Shown here in pieces: positions 27,340 through 40,129 of a stretch of 64,000 nt of DNA. Source of the stretch: Cristatella mucedo. Lineage: Eukaryota; Bryozoa; Phylactolaemata; Cristatellidae. The position numbers were made by a program, and so were the translations under genes. The DNA lies in the NCBI GenBank assembly GCA_009760855.2, contig WPIO01000019.1, forward strand, positions 831,501 through 895,500, read 5' to 3'. The notes under the pieces are model-generated. The model worked only from the letters and a program-made list of their open reading frames with translations, ran no database searches and was not told the origin of the DNA. Positions within the stretch are counted from its first letter, which is position 1, and each line of letters starts with the position of its first letter.

Positions 27340-28550
27340 ATTGACCAGCAAGGCTGAGAACTCCCTATCTCAGTAAGCCCGAATTATTTCCTAAATGCTG
27401 ACAATCTTGATGTAGTCATTTTTTACTGTGAAAATTGTTTGGTGATCCATATAACAACCTTTTCGGAACAAACCAAGATGTGTGAGCAGATTCTACGGCA
27501 GATTGGGTGGGGCCTTAACTACTTTGGCGGTAAGGCTACAAAACGTTCGAGAGCACTGCGATTGCTATAGCCCGTAAGCTCTTAATTATTTTCATCCTGT
27601 CAGGGGTTTTTTCTTTCCACTGCAAATCTTTTGTAAAACCAAGCACGCATTGACGATTGCTATTCCTGAATGGTAACCTGTATAAACCTGGCCTCAAAGT
27701 ATAACTATCAGATGAGCATATTTAAATCTTGGCAAACCATAAAATTCTTTATTTTTCAAAATTGCATCCGTAGAATTCCCAACAAGCTTCTTTTACAGTG
27801 ATTGGGATCTTTTAGTGAGTTTCTCATCCAAACTTGGACATTTTTAAAGTTCTAAAGCACCTACACAGCTTCAAAGCCTATTTTGTAAGTTTTAGTAAGT
27901 TTCCAAAGTACGTCATCGATTGCAACAAGCAAGAAATTAGGAGTGCACTATTCAGCGGGCTAACTTACTTAGCGGTAGAAGAGCCTCAGCCGCAATAAAG
28001 ACCATGAGCATGATGATGAAAACTTTAATTAAAATAATAAGCCATTTGGAAAGCACCCGAATATAGCCAAATCTCTATTCAGAGACTCTACTAATCTCTG
28101 CAAGATCAGCTACGTTTAAGGATAATGAATGATATTCGCAATATCCTGATTACAAAAGCTTACAAAAAGCACACCCGCATACACAGAATGCCACCAGTTT
28201 TTGTTACTTCTATTTTCTAAGATTTACTGAATCACGCACAGGTAAGAACCTAGAGCACATGAGTATAAGATAGTAAGTCTACTGTACTAAAGGAAAAACT
28301 AAGTAAAACAGATACTTCCTTAGATGTGATTTAAAACGATGAAAACTCAATGCAGGTGGTCCCAGAAACGATATTTGAGTTCCTTACTTCGTTGCATAAG
28401 AACTGAAGTGCGATTACCAGTCAATTTCTATTTCATTTGAGACCGCCATCTGCATTCTGATTTACCACGTCACCTTGGTAATAGGACATGGTGCAAATCA
28501 TGCAATAATTTGTGGATCCATCGCTACGTTATTTGCTGGCTTACCTAATA
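27340..28550. other. No recognised gene
   Basis: AT-rich sequence without supported features. Confidence 0.4.
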
Positions 28551-28552
28551 GG

Positions 28553-28640
28553 CTAACTGCAGGCAATTCTTTATTTTTGAATGCAAACACAGTGATAGCC
28601 ACAGGAACTCTTCTGAAACTATATGAATAAGGCTTCTGGA
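28553..28640 (+). repeat. SINE-A 3' half
   Basis: Matches the 3' half of SINE-A: GCAATTCTTTATTTTTG, GTGATAGCCACAGGAACTCT and GCTTCTGGATCAC in the same order. The tRNA-like half is not visible. Confidence 0.5.
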
Positions 28641-28682
28641 TCACTTAACGCTTACTTTTTCCCCTACGCCCCCTCTGTATTA

Positions 28683-28833
28683 GTCTAGAGGTATGGTGCT
28701 TGCTCTTCTAGATTCTAGTCGTGACCTCGAGACCAGCAGCAGTTCACTCTTTAATCCCAATTGTAAGCATGTGGTATAGCCATTTATGCTAATCCGCAGC
28801 TATATAGGTGAGGTTGTTGAAAAAGCTAACCCT
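28683..28833 (+). repeat. SINE-A, diverged
   Basis: TCGTGACCTCGAGACCAGCA resembles the middle of the tRNA head. GTGGTATAGCCATTTATGCT and GTTGTTGAAAAAGCTAAC match the SINE-A body and 3' end. It is a second SINE-A within 200 bp of the one at 28553. Confidence 0.5.
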
Positions 28834-29450
28834 GCTTTAATAGTATATAAGTATAAAAGCGATAGGCAGAGGTAGCAACACGCGCCGGACCTTTTAGCCC
28901 ACATGGCTTATTCGCAAGGCTTGGTGGTGGGGTTGCGGCATGCATGAGGATTAATCCAACAAAACTTGACTTGCCAATTCATGAAAAAATAGTACGCGCG
29001 ATATTTGAGAGAGGTTTGAGGCTGCAGAAATTGGTCAAAACAGATGGTCCGGGTAGATTTACTTGTGTTGTAATGGTATAGCATCAGACTTTAGACCAGG
29101 TTCACGACTTAAAGCTCAAAAAGTGGCCAGTGTGAGTCCAATTAAATATTGAAATACGCAAGATCTGCACTTAGTGCGAGTTACATCAAATTTAAATAGA
29201 AGGGGCTCATTCCCAAGGACAGCTTGTGTATAGCCGCAAACGGTTGCGTAAGTTTTGCGGCTATAACCCAATTCAAGGCCAGAGTTTAGACGGTAACAAA
29301 AGGTACAGCGCACAGTGCCTTTATGACGATACGCTTTCCCTCTTTCTTTCTTTGTAAAGCGGGGAATACGAACTCAAATGACATTCAAAGCCCAACGCCA
29401 TAAACATAAATTATACTTCGCGGGGAGCAATAATAACTGATAAAAAAGTG

Positions 29451-29638
29451 CTAGCCGATATAACAACCGCTTTTTGTACAGCAGCAGAAGAGCCTTACAG
29501 GCTGCCACAACCGCTTGCCGTGGCAACAAAGGGTCGCCCATTGCAGGATTTGAATCCACGTTCTCAGGACCTCGGTCATGAAGGGACCTCGGTCGTGAAG
29601 ATCAACCACCTTACCTAGCTAGTCATGACAGCTCACCG
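29451..29638 (-). repeat. SINE-A with internal duplication in the head
   Basis: Complement of a SINE-A copy with the B box in GGATTTGAATCCACG and the A-box end in TTACCTAGCTAGTCATGACA. The segment ACCTCGGTCATGAAGGG is followed at once by ACCTCGGTCGTGAAG, a small direct duplication in the tRNA-like head. Confidence 0.72.
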
Positions 29639-29639
29639 T

Positions 29640-30950
29640 AAGACCATTTATTGTACCCACTCTCCAGAAAAATCTGTCTTCTCAATTTTTTATCTTTCCT
29701 AATTTTTACGTAGCTTCTTTGTTACGACGATCGCCTGAGCTTTTTTGTGACGATGATATCAATCAGATCGAGCATTTCTGCTTTCGTAAAGGCAGAAACA
29801 TGGGCAAGATATTTTGACTGGCTTCCACTAGGTTATGCTAAGACAAAAGTGCAGAACCAAGGACAAGTAAGATTGTAAGTAAGATTGGAGAACCCTGCAA
29901 ATCTAAGCCAAATTTCCCATAAAAAATTCACGAAATAGGATTTAGTGCTTCCACGTAAATATGCTGCTTGAACGTACATCTCCTGATTTGGTAACTTAAC
30001 TTTTACTAATTTGTTGCTGAGCTACAGAAATGACCACCAGTAGCAAAGCCACGCTTGTACTTGCGGGAGTTGTTCCTGGAGCCCGTTTTTATTAGGAATA
30101 TTTCAAATACGCAGAGCATAAGCAAGGGAATTGTCTAAATTTAACATTTCGAAGTGTACTCAAAATCGTTTCCGGACCATAATCAACGTCGCTATATCAA
30201 AAAGCTTACAGCTTCAAGTCTCGCTAGCAAGATCAACTGGCAGCATAGTAAATTTGGAAATGCAACAGTTCTACTCGGCTTCAAAAGCGGAAGAGAGTTG
30301 TCAGAAAAATGCACCTTTCATTCTTTAGTGTACGCACATAGTGGAGAGTGTAAATGGTACAATTTCATTGCAAACGCAGAGATAGTTACTTTGTTCTGGT
30401 TACTAGTTTTAACTGGATACTGTGCCTACTACTGATAGTATGATTTTTTGTTTAAGCGGACGTGCTTTTGAAGTAAGACCTCACAAACGCACAAGCTTCG
30501 ATTAGATCTGCCTCTGCCTTTAGCGAGAGGTGACATTCTTCCTAATTGATAAAAAACAGGCAATGGCAACCGCATGTACTCAGGAAACTCCGCGTTGTGT
30601 TGCGGTTAATTCTGTGAACTTGTTCTCAAACTTGACTAAAGTGCGTTCGCTTGCTCCGCATGCTCGTGGTAACCAAGAAGTGCTAGGCTGAACTTATTTC
30701 CGTTCCATTAAGAATGAGTGCCTTGTAAAAGATACAAGGATGATTGCTGCGCAAGGGACTGATGGTGCCAGCTTGCGGACGAGTACTCCAAGGCGCTCAA
30801 TAAATGTTTTGAAGCTAAAGTAGTAAATATGAAATTATCCGCTACAGTCCAGGGGCTATCAGGGCAGTTAAAAATTACGACGTTGTTCTATCAGCCTCTA
30901 GAATTCCTCTATGGCTTACAAGGGCCACAGCATTCAAACGCCTCGAGCAT
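29640..30950. other. No recognised gene
   Basis: AT-rich. A 93-codon plus frame at 30154-30435 ends in a hydrophobic stretch but matches nothing I know. Confidence 0.35.
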
Positions 30951-31900
30951 ACTCCTCTTAACGTTGGCGATCAACCGCCGCCTCTGAGGTTGCGCACTCT
31001 CCGTAGCCGCTTCTGTGGTGCTGAGAGTGTCGCTGAGCGCCTCTCGGCTGTTTCAACAAGGCATGTCTCACCGTGCTCCGGCCGGCTCGGCGAGAGACGC
31101 GCGCCTGCGCCACAGGCACGGCCACCGCAGCAGCGACGGCAAGTGCGACGGCGACTCGAGAGCGTGACCTCGCGAGCGTGCTCGTGCAACCTCGCCAACC
31201 GCCGGCTCTGTCGATCGGAAGGTATGCGGCGACCGGAGGCTGGTCTAGGTGCGATGCAATGCCGTCAACAACAAAAAAGAAAGCAGGCAAGCTCACTAGC
31301 GCGCTCGCGCGCTCCGGCGGTCCGCCGGTGCGCGCGAGAGTGCGCATCGCCGCCCGATGGGCCACATGGGTGCGGAGCCACGAGGGCTTCCTTTGTCGAG
31401 CTATCGCGCTGACACCCGGCCGCGAGCTGCACGAGTGCGCCGGTGCGTCCGACCTACGTAGCACTTCGGTGCACGGGCGAAGCGATCGGCGCTCTTTCTC
31501 TCATTATTCGCACACCTACATCGCCACATCGATCGACCGACGCTCGCTCCCTGACCTCCAATCACGACGGAACTCGGTCCAATTGGTTCCGAGCCATCGT
31601 CCTAGTAGCGATCGATGACGGCGAACGTCGCAGCACCGCCTGAGTGCTCGGCGGCAAAATGAGCCAGGAGACAAAAGGGGCACACCGGCTAGCGATGCAA
31701 TGTCGGTACGTCGTCTGAGAGAAACACGACATCCGCCCGAAGCGGCGGCTGGCGGTATTTGGCTGTACCGTCAGGTGACAGTCGCTGCGAGTGGCTATCG
31801 ATGCGTGTCAACGTATGCGACAGTACGAAAAAATTGCTTTCAATCCCAACACGTTTTATTGAAGCCGCGGTCTCTAACGCAGCCGTGTCACGCGGGCTGA
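30950..31900. promoter_or_regulatory. GC-rich, CpG-dense block 2
   Basis: About 950 bp of GC-rich sequence with many CG dinucleotides between AT-rich flanks. Long overlapping frames on both strands (168 codons minus at 30958-31464 and 181 codons plus at 31073-31618) have biased Arg/Ala composition and no known motifs. A donor-like GGAAGGTATGC lies at about 31214-31224. It is probably a promoter or 5' exon region, but no coding exon can be supported. Confidence 0.35.
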
Positions 31901-32299
31901 TGAACTTTCAACATTCTAGCCGCCGCTGAGCATTCAAGGTTGAATCCAGATTTGATACGCGAAATTCGGCCTCCTTCCCTTGCTGCGACTACTGAACCCG
32001 CCCGAGCTTAGGGCGCAGTGCGATCGTCTTCCTAAATCTCACTTGATTCGTCGTTGCCCTTTCGAATTAGTTAAGTCCGCAGACAAATGAAAACTATAAT
32101 AAGTCAATTGTGCAGCAATTTGACAGTAATAAATCTCATTCTTACTACTGTACATGTGCTGCGAGGGAAGATTATCAAATGACTAGCGATAGAAACATCT
32201 ACATAGTCAGCACGTGGGAGTGCATTTGGGAATAATTCACACGAATAGCACGGCGAATATTGAGACGTAAAGAATAGCTTCTAGCTTTTTCGCACATTT

Positions 32300-32700
32300 C
32301 TTCGAGTCAGGTTAGGATGCGAAATCATTGAGTGGAGATTTGCGGATTTGGGGCGCACAGAACCGAGTGCAGGACTTTCAAGGATTTTTATAAGTTTAGT
32401 AAATGCAAAGCAACACAACTAGAGTCGGTGGCGCTGGTGATTCGAGAAGCAGTCTGAGGTGTAAGCTATTTCCGGAGAGATAAGGATTACTTTTTTATGA
32501 AACGACAAAAGAGTAAATTGCGAAGCTTTCATTCAACACACCTTTTGGTGTCTAGCAGGCCGGTGAGAATTTGCGTCATCGAGCTGCTGGTAAGTCAACA
32601 ACAGAGGCAAGCCTAATTGCAAAGTTTTAGACAGACTCCACGGCGTCTTTTGCACATGCAAAAAAGTTTGGAAAGAATAACTTAGGTCTGTCTCAAGAGT
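32300..32700 (-). mobile_element. Possible old CR1-like LINE remnant
   Basis: Faint complementary matches to the C-terminal coding region: GAGTCAGGTTAGGATG, then CTTTCAAGGATTT, then GGCAAGCCTAATTGCAAAG, in the right order. Spacing is irregular. It is the weakest of the LINE calls. Confidence 0.3.
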
Positions 32701-33779
32701 ATGCCGCAAATGCATGTACTTTTTTTGTAGAGTCTTGTACGTAACGCATCTAAATTTTTGAAGCTTTACTACTCTGGAAGTATGCAATCTCAACTGTGGA
32801 GCTGGTGCGATATTCGAGAAAAGGTCTTAAGTTACCTAGATTCTGGGCAGATCAGTCAACGGATGTGCGGTTAAGGTAATAGTAAGGATTACGCTGTCTA
32901 TTTTCTGAATTGTATTGTGTTTGCTCATAAGTAGCGATTTGACTACCTAACGAACGTTAAAAATCCCTGGGTAGATATTTTAGTGTTTTGTTACCATTCT
33001 GGCCTGAGTATCCGTTGCCCCAGTGGCATACTGTCGGTAAAAACCCTTACCACGGCCAAGGTCACGAATCGCTCGAACCTTACCTCGATCTCTTTCTACT
33101 TTTAATCCTTTTTATTGACAGCACTTATCTTCAAGATTTCTTCTTAATTTTACTGTGGCTGTAGATTACGTCGTATGAAATGTTTCCATGAAGCACCTGT
33201 GGCAGTATGGCACTGGGTGGTTTCTTTTTCTGCTCTTGTTCACCTTGTTATCGGTTATTTGTGCGCTTCTATCCTACTCGTATTTACATTGCATTTTACA
33301 ATTGCATGTGAAAATTAGAGAAATATCTCCATTCTCCCTGTTGACAAAACACTCGGGATTGCTATTATACTGTAGTTCTATTAATATAAACATGACTACT
33401 AGCATAATTTAAGCGTGATTTCAGTGACTGTTAAGGGCTCACTGACCTACTATTTGACTTACTAAATACCAAACTAAAGAAGCTTATTATCAAATTTGAT
33501 TTGTTTTTTGCGCAATATGTGAAAGCTAGCTGTCATCTCAGTGAAAATACTGGCCATAAAAATGCAAGGGATTTAACCACTGGTGTAGAAAAGCAAAGAA
33601 TGAGTCCATAGATACATGCATCTTTCTGTCACTTCCGTAAAACAGTAGCACGGCTGGTGCTTAGCTAATAGAAAAATCAAGAGGAAGAGTGTAAATAAAG
33701 AAAACATGCGGACCAGGTCCAGGAGGTAAGCTAACCGTTAAAATACTCGCCGAATCACATATCGCTATCATTATATAGA

Positions 33780-34200
33780 TTCTCAATTTTCCGACGGAGC
33801 AAAGACATAAGCCATTTCAGATCGTCGCCAAAAATTTTCGGACGTAGTGACAGGCGCAAGAAGACCTTTGTGATCAATATTATCAAACGGTTTAGGGGGA
33901 GCCATATTACTTAGTACAGCGACTCCACGTGACATTATTTGTGAGTTCGGTGCTCAGTTGTTGCATCGTTTCTGACTGTAACTTACTCCCAGGGTTTGAT
34001 AATTAATGTAAGGGCTATATCATCTGCCAAAACAATTCAATCGCGCAATATATCAAACATAATACCGTACGGAATTTACATTTGCTTTCTTAATCTGGTA
34101 ATGAATTTTTAATGAATGGTCTCACAGCAGCCCCTTTTGAAAGACACGCAGACGAAGCCTCTAACTGTAGGTATATTTTTTGTTTTATATGAGGCAGATA
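33780..34200 (-). mobile_element. Old CR1-like LINE, reverse transcriptase part
   Basis: On the plus strand, GCGCAAGAAGACCTTTGTGA followed by TCAATATTATCAAACGG is the complement of palm motif A (FD-x-IDHK and the following LL). About 250 bp on, GGTCTCACAGCAGCCCCTTT followed by TGAAAG is the complement of the FKKAVVRPL segment of the fingers. The order and spacing are those of the RT. Frames are destroyed. Confidence 0.55.
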
Positions 34201-34439
34201 GCTGCTAATTCAGATTACTCAGACGGAGAGCAGGTGTGGTGTGAATAGCAGTAGTCGTATTATTCAAGGAGATGAACTTCGATATTATATCAGCAGGTAC
34301 ATTTCTACAATAATTTAATATATAATGATATATTATTTGCTGAAAACCTTGTTTATATTTGTAGGAAAATCTAGAGAAAAAATATCTCTGACGGCCAAAA
34401 AGACCTCTAGGTATGATGTTTATCTGGGAGTGATTTAGA

Positions 34440-35925
34440 ATAATATTAATAATAATGCGTTTAATATAGCGCCCTCAGAGAACTCAATCTCTGTCTGAGC
34501 ACTTTACATTTGCTGCAAAGAAAGCACGATGGAATGGTTATTGGTGGAATGCTCAATAAACATCAAAACTAACCTGGTTAGGGGTGAAATACACAGGGTC
34601 AGCATGCAAGTTTGGTTAGTGACAACATGCACTGTGTCAGCAAGCATAAGAAATATAGAACGAATCACAGGGAACCACTAAATGCTGTGATAAATAGATG
34701 AGTTTTAGTTTCTTTTAAAATGTGGTCAAATTGATGTTGTCACCAGATGTCGTGAAGCAAGTCGGGTGTAAGTTTCAGGCTTTTGGAGCATGCGAACTTA
34801 GGGCACGATACCCAAAGGATTTGAGATTTGTACCGGGTATGGGGAAATATTTAGATTCCAAAAAGCTGACTGCACTATGTTTAGCCTCGTGGGAAGTAGA
34901 TCTGACAGGTAGGCTGGAGCAAAAGAATAAAAAGACCTAAAACTGAGTAACGAAACCTTGAATTTGATGGGTTGCTTGGCTGTTAGCCAGTGCATGTTGG
35001 CGAGAAGTGGTGTGGCGTGGCAGCTGCGATGCTCACAATAGAAAAGATTAGCTTCAGAGTTTTTTCCCCAGCTGTAAGCACCTGAGCGCACAGGCCGGTA
35101 GGCCAGCATCGATCGAGTAGCAGAAGTCAAGACGGGATGTCACATATACATGGACCAACTTAGATGTGGTATCATTAACTTAACAAGCTCGAGTTTTAGC
35201 CATGTTGTGTAGCTGAAAGTATGCAGACTTGACTGTGGAGCTGATGTGGTCGTCAAAGAAAAGGTCACTTTGGAACATGACACCTAGATTTCGTGCAGAT
35301 CGAACAGATGATATACTGGCAGGGCCCATTTGGAGCGTTAGCCTTACCAATTTCTGACTTACACTCGATTTGCCCGTAACTGATAAGTTGGTTTATCATC
35401 ATTCTATTTAAGACAGTATTTGTCATCAATGTGCAGATTTCATTAATACATTCAGCGAGTGAATTGAGAGATTTCAACTTGCTCGATGGCTGGAAGAGAC
35501 CAAAGCAAAGTTAAAACTGATTATCATCTCCATAGAAGTCAAAGCCTAGAGGTTGCTTGGCAATCACATTGGCAAGAGGAAAAGTATAAACCGTAAAAAT
35601 AACGGGACCACGGGAGCACGGATCCCTGAAGAACTCCATGTTTTAGCGATTCCTCTGATGCTCTTTTTCCATTCACATCCATACTCTGGATTCTCCCGCT
35701 TAGACAGGACCTGAACCATTGCAATCCAGCTCCAGTGATGCTCAGGTGAGATGAAAGGCGTTTGAGAAGGACGTTGTGATAGATAATATCAAAAGGTGCA
35801 GAAATATCCAGCAAAACAAGCAGAGATATTCTACCTAAGTTTGCATGCCTAAGTAAGTCGCTATACGTCCGAAGTAATGCTGACTTTGTGGAGTTTCGAG
35901 CTGTAAAACCAGGCGATAAGATGAA
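34440..35925 (-). mobile_element. CR1-like LINE, 5'-truncated, decayed (copy F)
   Basis: Minus strand: RT palm to 3' end. Frame 35539-35814 carries DISAPFDIIYHNVLLKRLSS (motif A) and HGVLQGSVLPW (motif B). Frame 35265-35477 is the thumb. Frame 34798-35130 is the C-terminal domain with SCHATPLLANMHWL and FAPAYLSDLLP. The ATT tail at 34440-34460 is impure. There are many stops and frameshifts. It is older than copies D, E and M but younger than 33780-34200. Confidence 0.9.
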
Positions 35926-37539
35926 TATGGTTGACTTAACAACTTTCTGATTTGCACATGTGACTTTGGTCTTAATTATGCTACACTTCGCCTTAGCTTA
36001 GTTGGAATGGTTTAAACTATAATAGTTTTCGTAACTCATTCAATTGACATTCGGTCCTGATCTAGTAATGCTTTTTCAATGTAATGACACTGTGCCCTTA
36101 CTTTTCTGATGCAATCTGGAAGGCTTATGGGCAATAAAGTACATCCTAGACACTTATATCACAGTTATATTGCAAGGCAACTTCATTAGCTATCTGATCT
36201 AAAGTGTAGCAGATGGATCCAAGAGAAATATTTAGATAGATCAATTAGCTTTGAGTGATTTAACGCTAATTAATTGCGAAAATTTTGCTAGTATTTGGCA
36301 TTGGCGTACCTTGTCCATATTACCAGTATACAGAACCCAGAGGTAAGAATAGATGGCTAGACACAAATACTGGATGCCGTCGTTGTGCTAACATGATAAG
36401 CGACATATATTGGACTCTTAATTTGCTCTTTGAAACGATTAATGTAACCGTCTCAGCTATAATAGTTCACATGCAAGTGCTTGATTGATTTCTTCTTGCT
36501 GTTTATCAATACATTCCCCAGCCAGGGTAATTATTTGTTATAAATTGCCCTTATTTTTTAGGAAGATTATCTCTTATTACCTCTAGAACACGGATCTTAT
36601 TGCAATGCCTCTTGCTGATTGTGATCGAGACTGTAATTTTGAGATGCTCAGAATCGTTCAGTTGTGTTGAGACATAGAGATTATACAGGGACCCTACTAC
36701 CATTACTGAATCCCGGGTTACTTATGAGGTTCTGCTTGCATTATTATATTGGTCAATGATCGTGTTCCGCGGTACTTTGGGGTCTTGTCTGATCATATAG
36801 AGCGAATGAGCTGCAGATATTATTAAGGTAGAATCGCCATAAATTTAAAGAAAACATCATATATTGATATTTACTTTCTTCCTCTAAATTGTATTGGCTT
36901 TATTTATTCTACCTGTGTAAATTCATAGTCTCGTCGTGCATAACTTTAAGGCAGAACTTATGCTCTTCAAATTATATTTACAGAGCTTATTTTTGCAGTC
37001 TGATAAATACGATTGCTACGTAACTCAGGGCCAAGACGCCAGGCACACTGGAAATTGTCACTGGCAGCTTAAAAACAGCCGCATAGTTATAGCTGCTTAA
37101 TTACCTTAGTGGCTTTAGCCCTACATGCAGCCACCGGAAGTCATTGTTTTCTGCAAGACATCAAGTGGTGGCAGGAGCACCTTACTGCTGGCGCGAGACC
37201 TAGCGGCAGCCTTGACCACTGAGGCGCCGCATAGAGTGTACTCAGAAGTAGTAGCCTTGAGTTACAGTAGCTCAAGCTTGATACAAAACAGTTGCAAAAG
37301 TGGTCAGCCGCTGTTGATCAAGTGCGAAGACCTCGCAATTGCGAGTTCATTAGTGGAATCTCCCGGCCTCTTAGCCTAATACACACACACCGACACGGAT
37401 AGAGCTTGACCTCCAAGTGTCCGGATTATGGAAGCAGCTCTAGCACAAGCCGGCTGTATGCTATAGCAAAACGCATATGCGAATTCATATCGCTTCCTTG
37501 TAAGAACACTGTGCATACTTCTTTGCAAAAAGCATCTGG
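35926..37539. other. No recognised gene
   Basis: AT-rich. Plus frames at 36285-36488 and 37125-37379 have no recognised motifs. Confidence 0.4.
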
Positions 37540-38110
37540 GTCTCTGCAACTTCTGCCATTAACTGGCTGACTGATTAATCGCTGCCCGTAGCATAGCATC
37601 ACTGGCACAGAGCTTCTTGTAGAGCTTCAGGTTGCTCCTTAACTAGCAAGAAACATTGTAGACGAGTGCATCTACTACGTACCGGGACCCAATATTACCT
37701 GCAGCGACAGGCAGCGCGGCTGCTTGTCTCTGCCGCCGCTTCATCACAACAAAGTCGTCGGCGATGCATACGAGCTTGATGATCCTTTGATCTCTCCGGC
37801 CTTCTCGAGCGCATCGCTGCTCTTACCAAACGGAATGGCAAAATATATGACGATGGCCTTAATCCTGTAGTCAAAACCAACGTCCGGCCGAAGCAAGGTA
37901 TGACTAGCTTTAGCATACCAGTCTATGGTCACCAGCTACCGAACCAAGGGGCTGGGTAATAAAATTGCATGTCTGGTCTTGATCTCTGTGTCGGCATCTT
38001 AACGGGACGTGAGGCAGAGTTTCCTCCCGATATGGGCAGAGGTGGCAAGCAGCTGACTGGGTCATATCAAAGCGCCGGTCTAGTGCATGCAAAGGCAGCA
38101 AGTACTAACA
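37540..38110 (-). pseudogene. R2/NeSL-type retrotransposon C-terminal remnant (zinc knuckle and restriction-like endonuclease)
   Basis: In minus-strand order: CHLCPYREETLPHV and a nearby Cys/His pair, like the CCHC knuckle after the RT of R2-group elements (about 38050-37990). Then LLRPDVGF and IVIYFAIPF with ALEKA (about 37885-37795), matching the RPD...DV-x-PFE core of the restriction-like endonuclease. Then LYKKLCASDAM (about 37610), matching the conserved C-terminal helix. The catalytic DVxVP block reads YFAIP, so the key aspartate is lost. Frames are broken at least three times. The RT was not recognised upstream, although a 126-codon frame at 38067-38447 leads into the knuckle. These motifs define a lineage distinct from the CR1-like copies, which use an AP endonuclease. 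Confidence 0.6.
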
Positions 38111-38511
38111 TAGGCAATGAATGAAGCGCCAAGCTTTGAAAGTCTCGCAAAGGCCAGTATGGAAGAAAAAGCTGTGGGTGCCAAATTGGTCGGGTAAGTA
38201 GGCACTTCGACGCCATCCTCGAATCACCCTGCGAGGCCCAGGCCTCTCCTGCTGCCGACCATGACAGATGCCACAAGCGCCTAAACATCTTCGTCAAAAC
38301 CTCAAGTCTACGTGTCCCACCGCCTTGGTTGGCTAAAGAGCTTAAATTTTCAATAATGGCAACAATGCAACCCTGCTTGCTTTTTTGGGCATTTCCAGGA
38401 GACTTGATGCAGGGACGGCCCACAGTCGCCACTCTAGATTGAGTCACAGTCCAGCTATCAACTGCTGACGAAGAGCGAGCGAAGGCCGCTCCTCCATAGT
38501 GGGCACATCAT

Positions 38512-38524
38512 CCCCCCCCCCCCC
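38512..38524. repeat. C homopolymer of 13
   Basis: A run of 13 cytosines. A similar 13-G run occurs in the SINE-B at 27261-27273. Confidence 0.95.
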
Positions 38525-38927
38525 GTGTGCCGCTCATATCGGTCAATTCAAAAGCGAGCCAGAGTGGAAAGGGCATTGTAGGCAGAGCTCATCATCGCTG
38601 AGGCCTGCTTGGCCCTCATACAATCGGTCAATCATACGATGCATGCATTTTCTATGAGCTTCACTGTCTCCAGTCAACCGGCCGTTCACGCAGCGGTGGA
38701 CAGGGTGCTATGAAATACCATCCAGTAGGCCAATACTCAGAAATGATCACGCTGTGTTCAAATTCTTGCCCGTTACGATCGTTGGCGAGGACATAAGTTT
38801 TACATAAATCGGGCTCTTTGAAGAGATATTGCGGAGCTCATTAGCCTGCTTATTGCAGCTATTTCATAAGCATTCCGCAGTTCAAAATTGATGGCCAAGC
38901 TCAAAATGTATGATCAAGACACTGACT

Positions 38928-38930
<3 letters not shown>

Positions 38931-38960
<30 letters not shown>

Positions 38961-39080
38961 GCGATGGTATAGCACTCCCAGAGAACTCGGTCTGTTTCTA
39001 GCCCCTTTACACTTGCTGCAAAGGGAAGGTGATGCATATTAATAGTTTGTCAATTCGTTCATTCAGCATTCATTCCTATT
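38931..39080 (-). mobile_element. CR1-like LINE 3' end, short
   Basis: About 28 bp of pure AAT repeat, then AGCACTCCCAGAGAACTCGG and CTAGCCCCTTTACACTTGCT, the complement of the LINE hairpin region, and a short 3' UTR piece. Confidence 0.8.
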
Positions 39081-39845
39081 GGCCTATATGCACGCTGGTT
39101 ATTATTAATAGCGGCTAGAGACAAGCTAGCCGTAATTAATCTGACTTCATCAAAAACTTCCAGAATTAGTGTTTCCTGAGTTACAATGACGAATGAAAAG
39201 CTAAAATGTATAGGACTTTGGTGGCTATTAGCCCACTCGCAGGGGGCAGTTAAAGTACGGTTCGAAACAAGGGCTCAGGCATTCGACCTGGCTCGTTAAA
39301 TTCGACCCTTATATCTATCAAATAAAATCTGTGTGCCTAATTTATACTAATCGGAGGTATGTTGAGCTTTTCTTTTTTAATAGCTGGTCAGTTCACGTCT
39401 TGCCATCATCGTTTTGTTAAGCAATGGTGCTCGCTCTCTTTATGGAATGGTGAACTAAACAAGACGCGAACCTAGAATCGAATAAATAGAGAAACAATGA
39501 CTGTAGCGGTCTGCCATCTTCGGCATGTCAGTATGTACATTTGTGCCTCTTCTACGTATACCTAATACTGCTTCGAGACACCAACTCTCTTGCATTTTTT
39601 TCATGCGGTAGTTATATCTTGCAGTAACTATTCGGGCAGATTTCCTTCGAAGGACTTTAGTTAGTTCACAGCCATGTCATTCAATTAGTAACAAAGCTCT
39701 CGATCGCTCCCTTATATTATAAAATGCCTCGTTTTTTAGTAATCACGTGCAGAGATTCTTTCGTTCTGCATTGACTGAAGCTGGGGAAATGAAATCACTT
39801 TGTGGACCTAAGCCAAGCCAGTTAGTTGTAAAGCTAGTTTAAGCC
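39081..39845. other. No recognised gene
   Basis: AT-rich; nothing supported. Confidence 0.4.
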
Positions 39846-39942
39846 CCGACCAAGGTCTGCACGAGGTCGTGGACTCTAACCGAGACGCGCATGCGAAGCG
39901 CCTGAGTAGTAATTAAGTTCTCTTAGGGTGCTATACAAATGA
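39846..39942 (+). repeat. SINE-B 3' part
   Basis: GCGCATGCGAAGCGCCTGAG, then AATTAAGTTCTCTTAGGGTG and CTATACAAATGA: the LINE-like 3' end of SINE-B. The tRNA-like half is eroded (CGAGGTCGTGGACTCTAACC). A SINE-A follows 12 bp later in the same direction. Confidence 0.65.
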
Positions 39943-39954
39943 TTGTATTTTCAG

Positions 39955-40129
39955 TAAGCCGTGATGGCACACTGGGTACGGCGCATGCTTTTTACGACTT
40001 CAATGTCAAGGTTGGGATTCTAATCCTGCGGGTGGTGATCTTTTTTTGCCGCTACAAGCGGTGGTGATAGCCATAAAGGGTGTCCTGTTGCTACGCAAAA
40101 GAGGCTGTTAAATCAGCTAGTATTTTTTG
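39955..40129 (+). repeat. SINE-A
   Basis: AAGCCGTGATGGCACACTGG (A box), GGGATTCTAATCC (B box), GCAAGCGGTGGTGATAGCC, and GAGGCTGTTAAATCAGCTAG with a T run. About 175 bp, nearly full length. Confidence 0.83.

Noticed and set aside
31073-31618. 181-codon plus-strand ORF in GC-rich block 2, with a 168-codon minus-strand frame over it
   Set aside because: Arg/Ala/Ser-rich low-information sequence with no motif; mutually overlapping frames point to composition.
33000-33100. Possible tRNA-like head (GGCCAAGGTCACGAATCGCTCG)
   Set aside because: Only one weak B-box-like block, and no SINE-A or SINE-B body follows.
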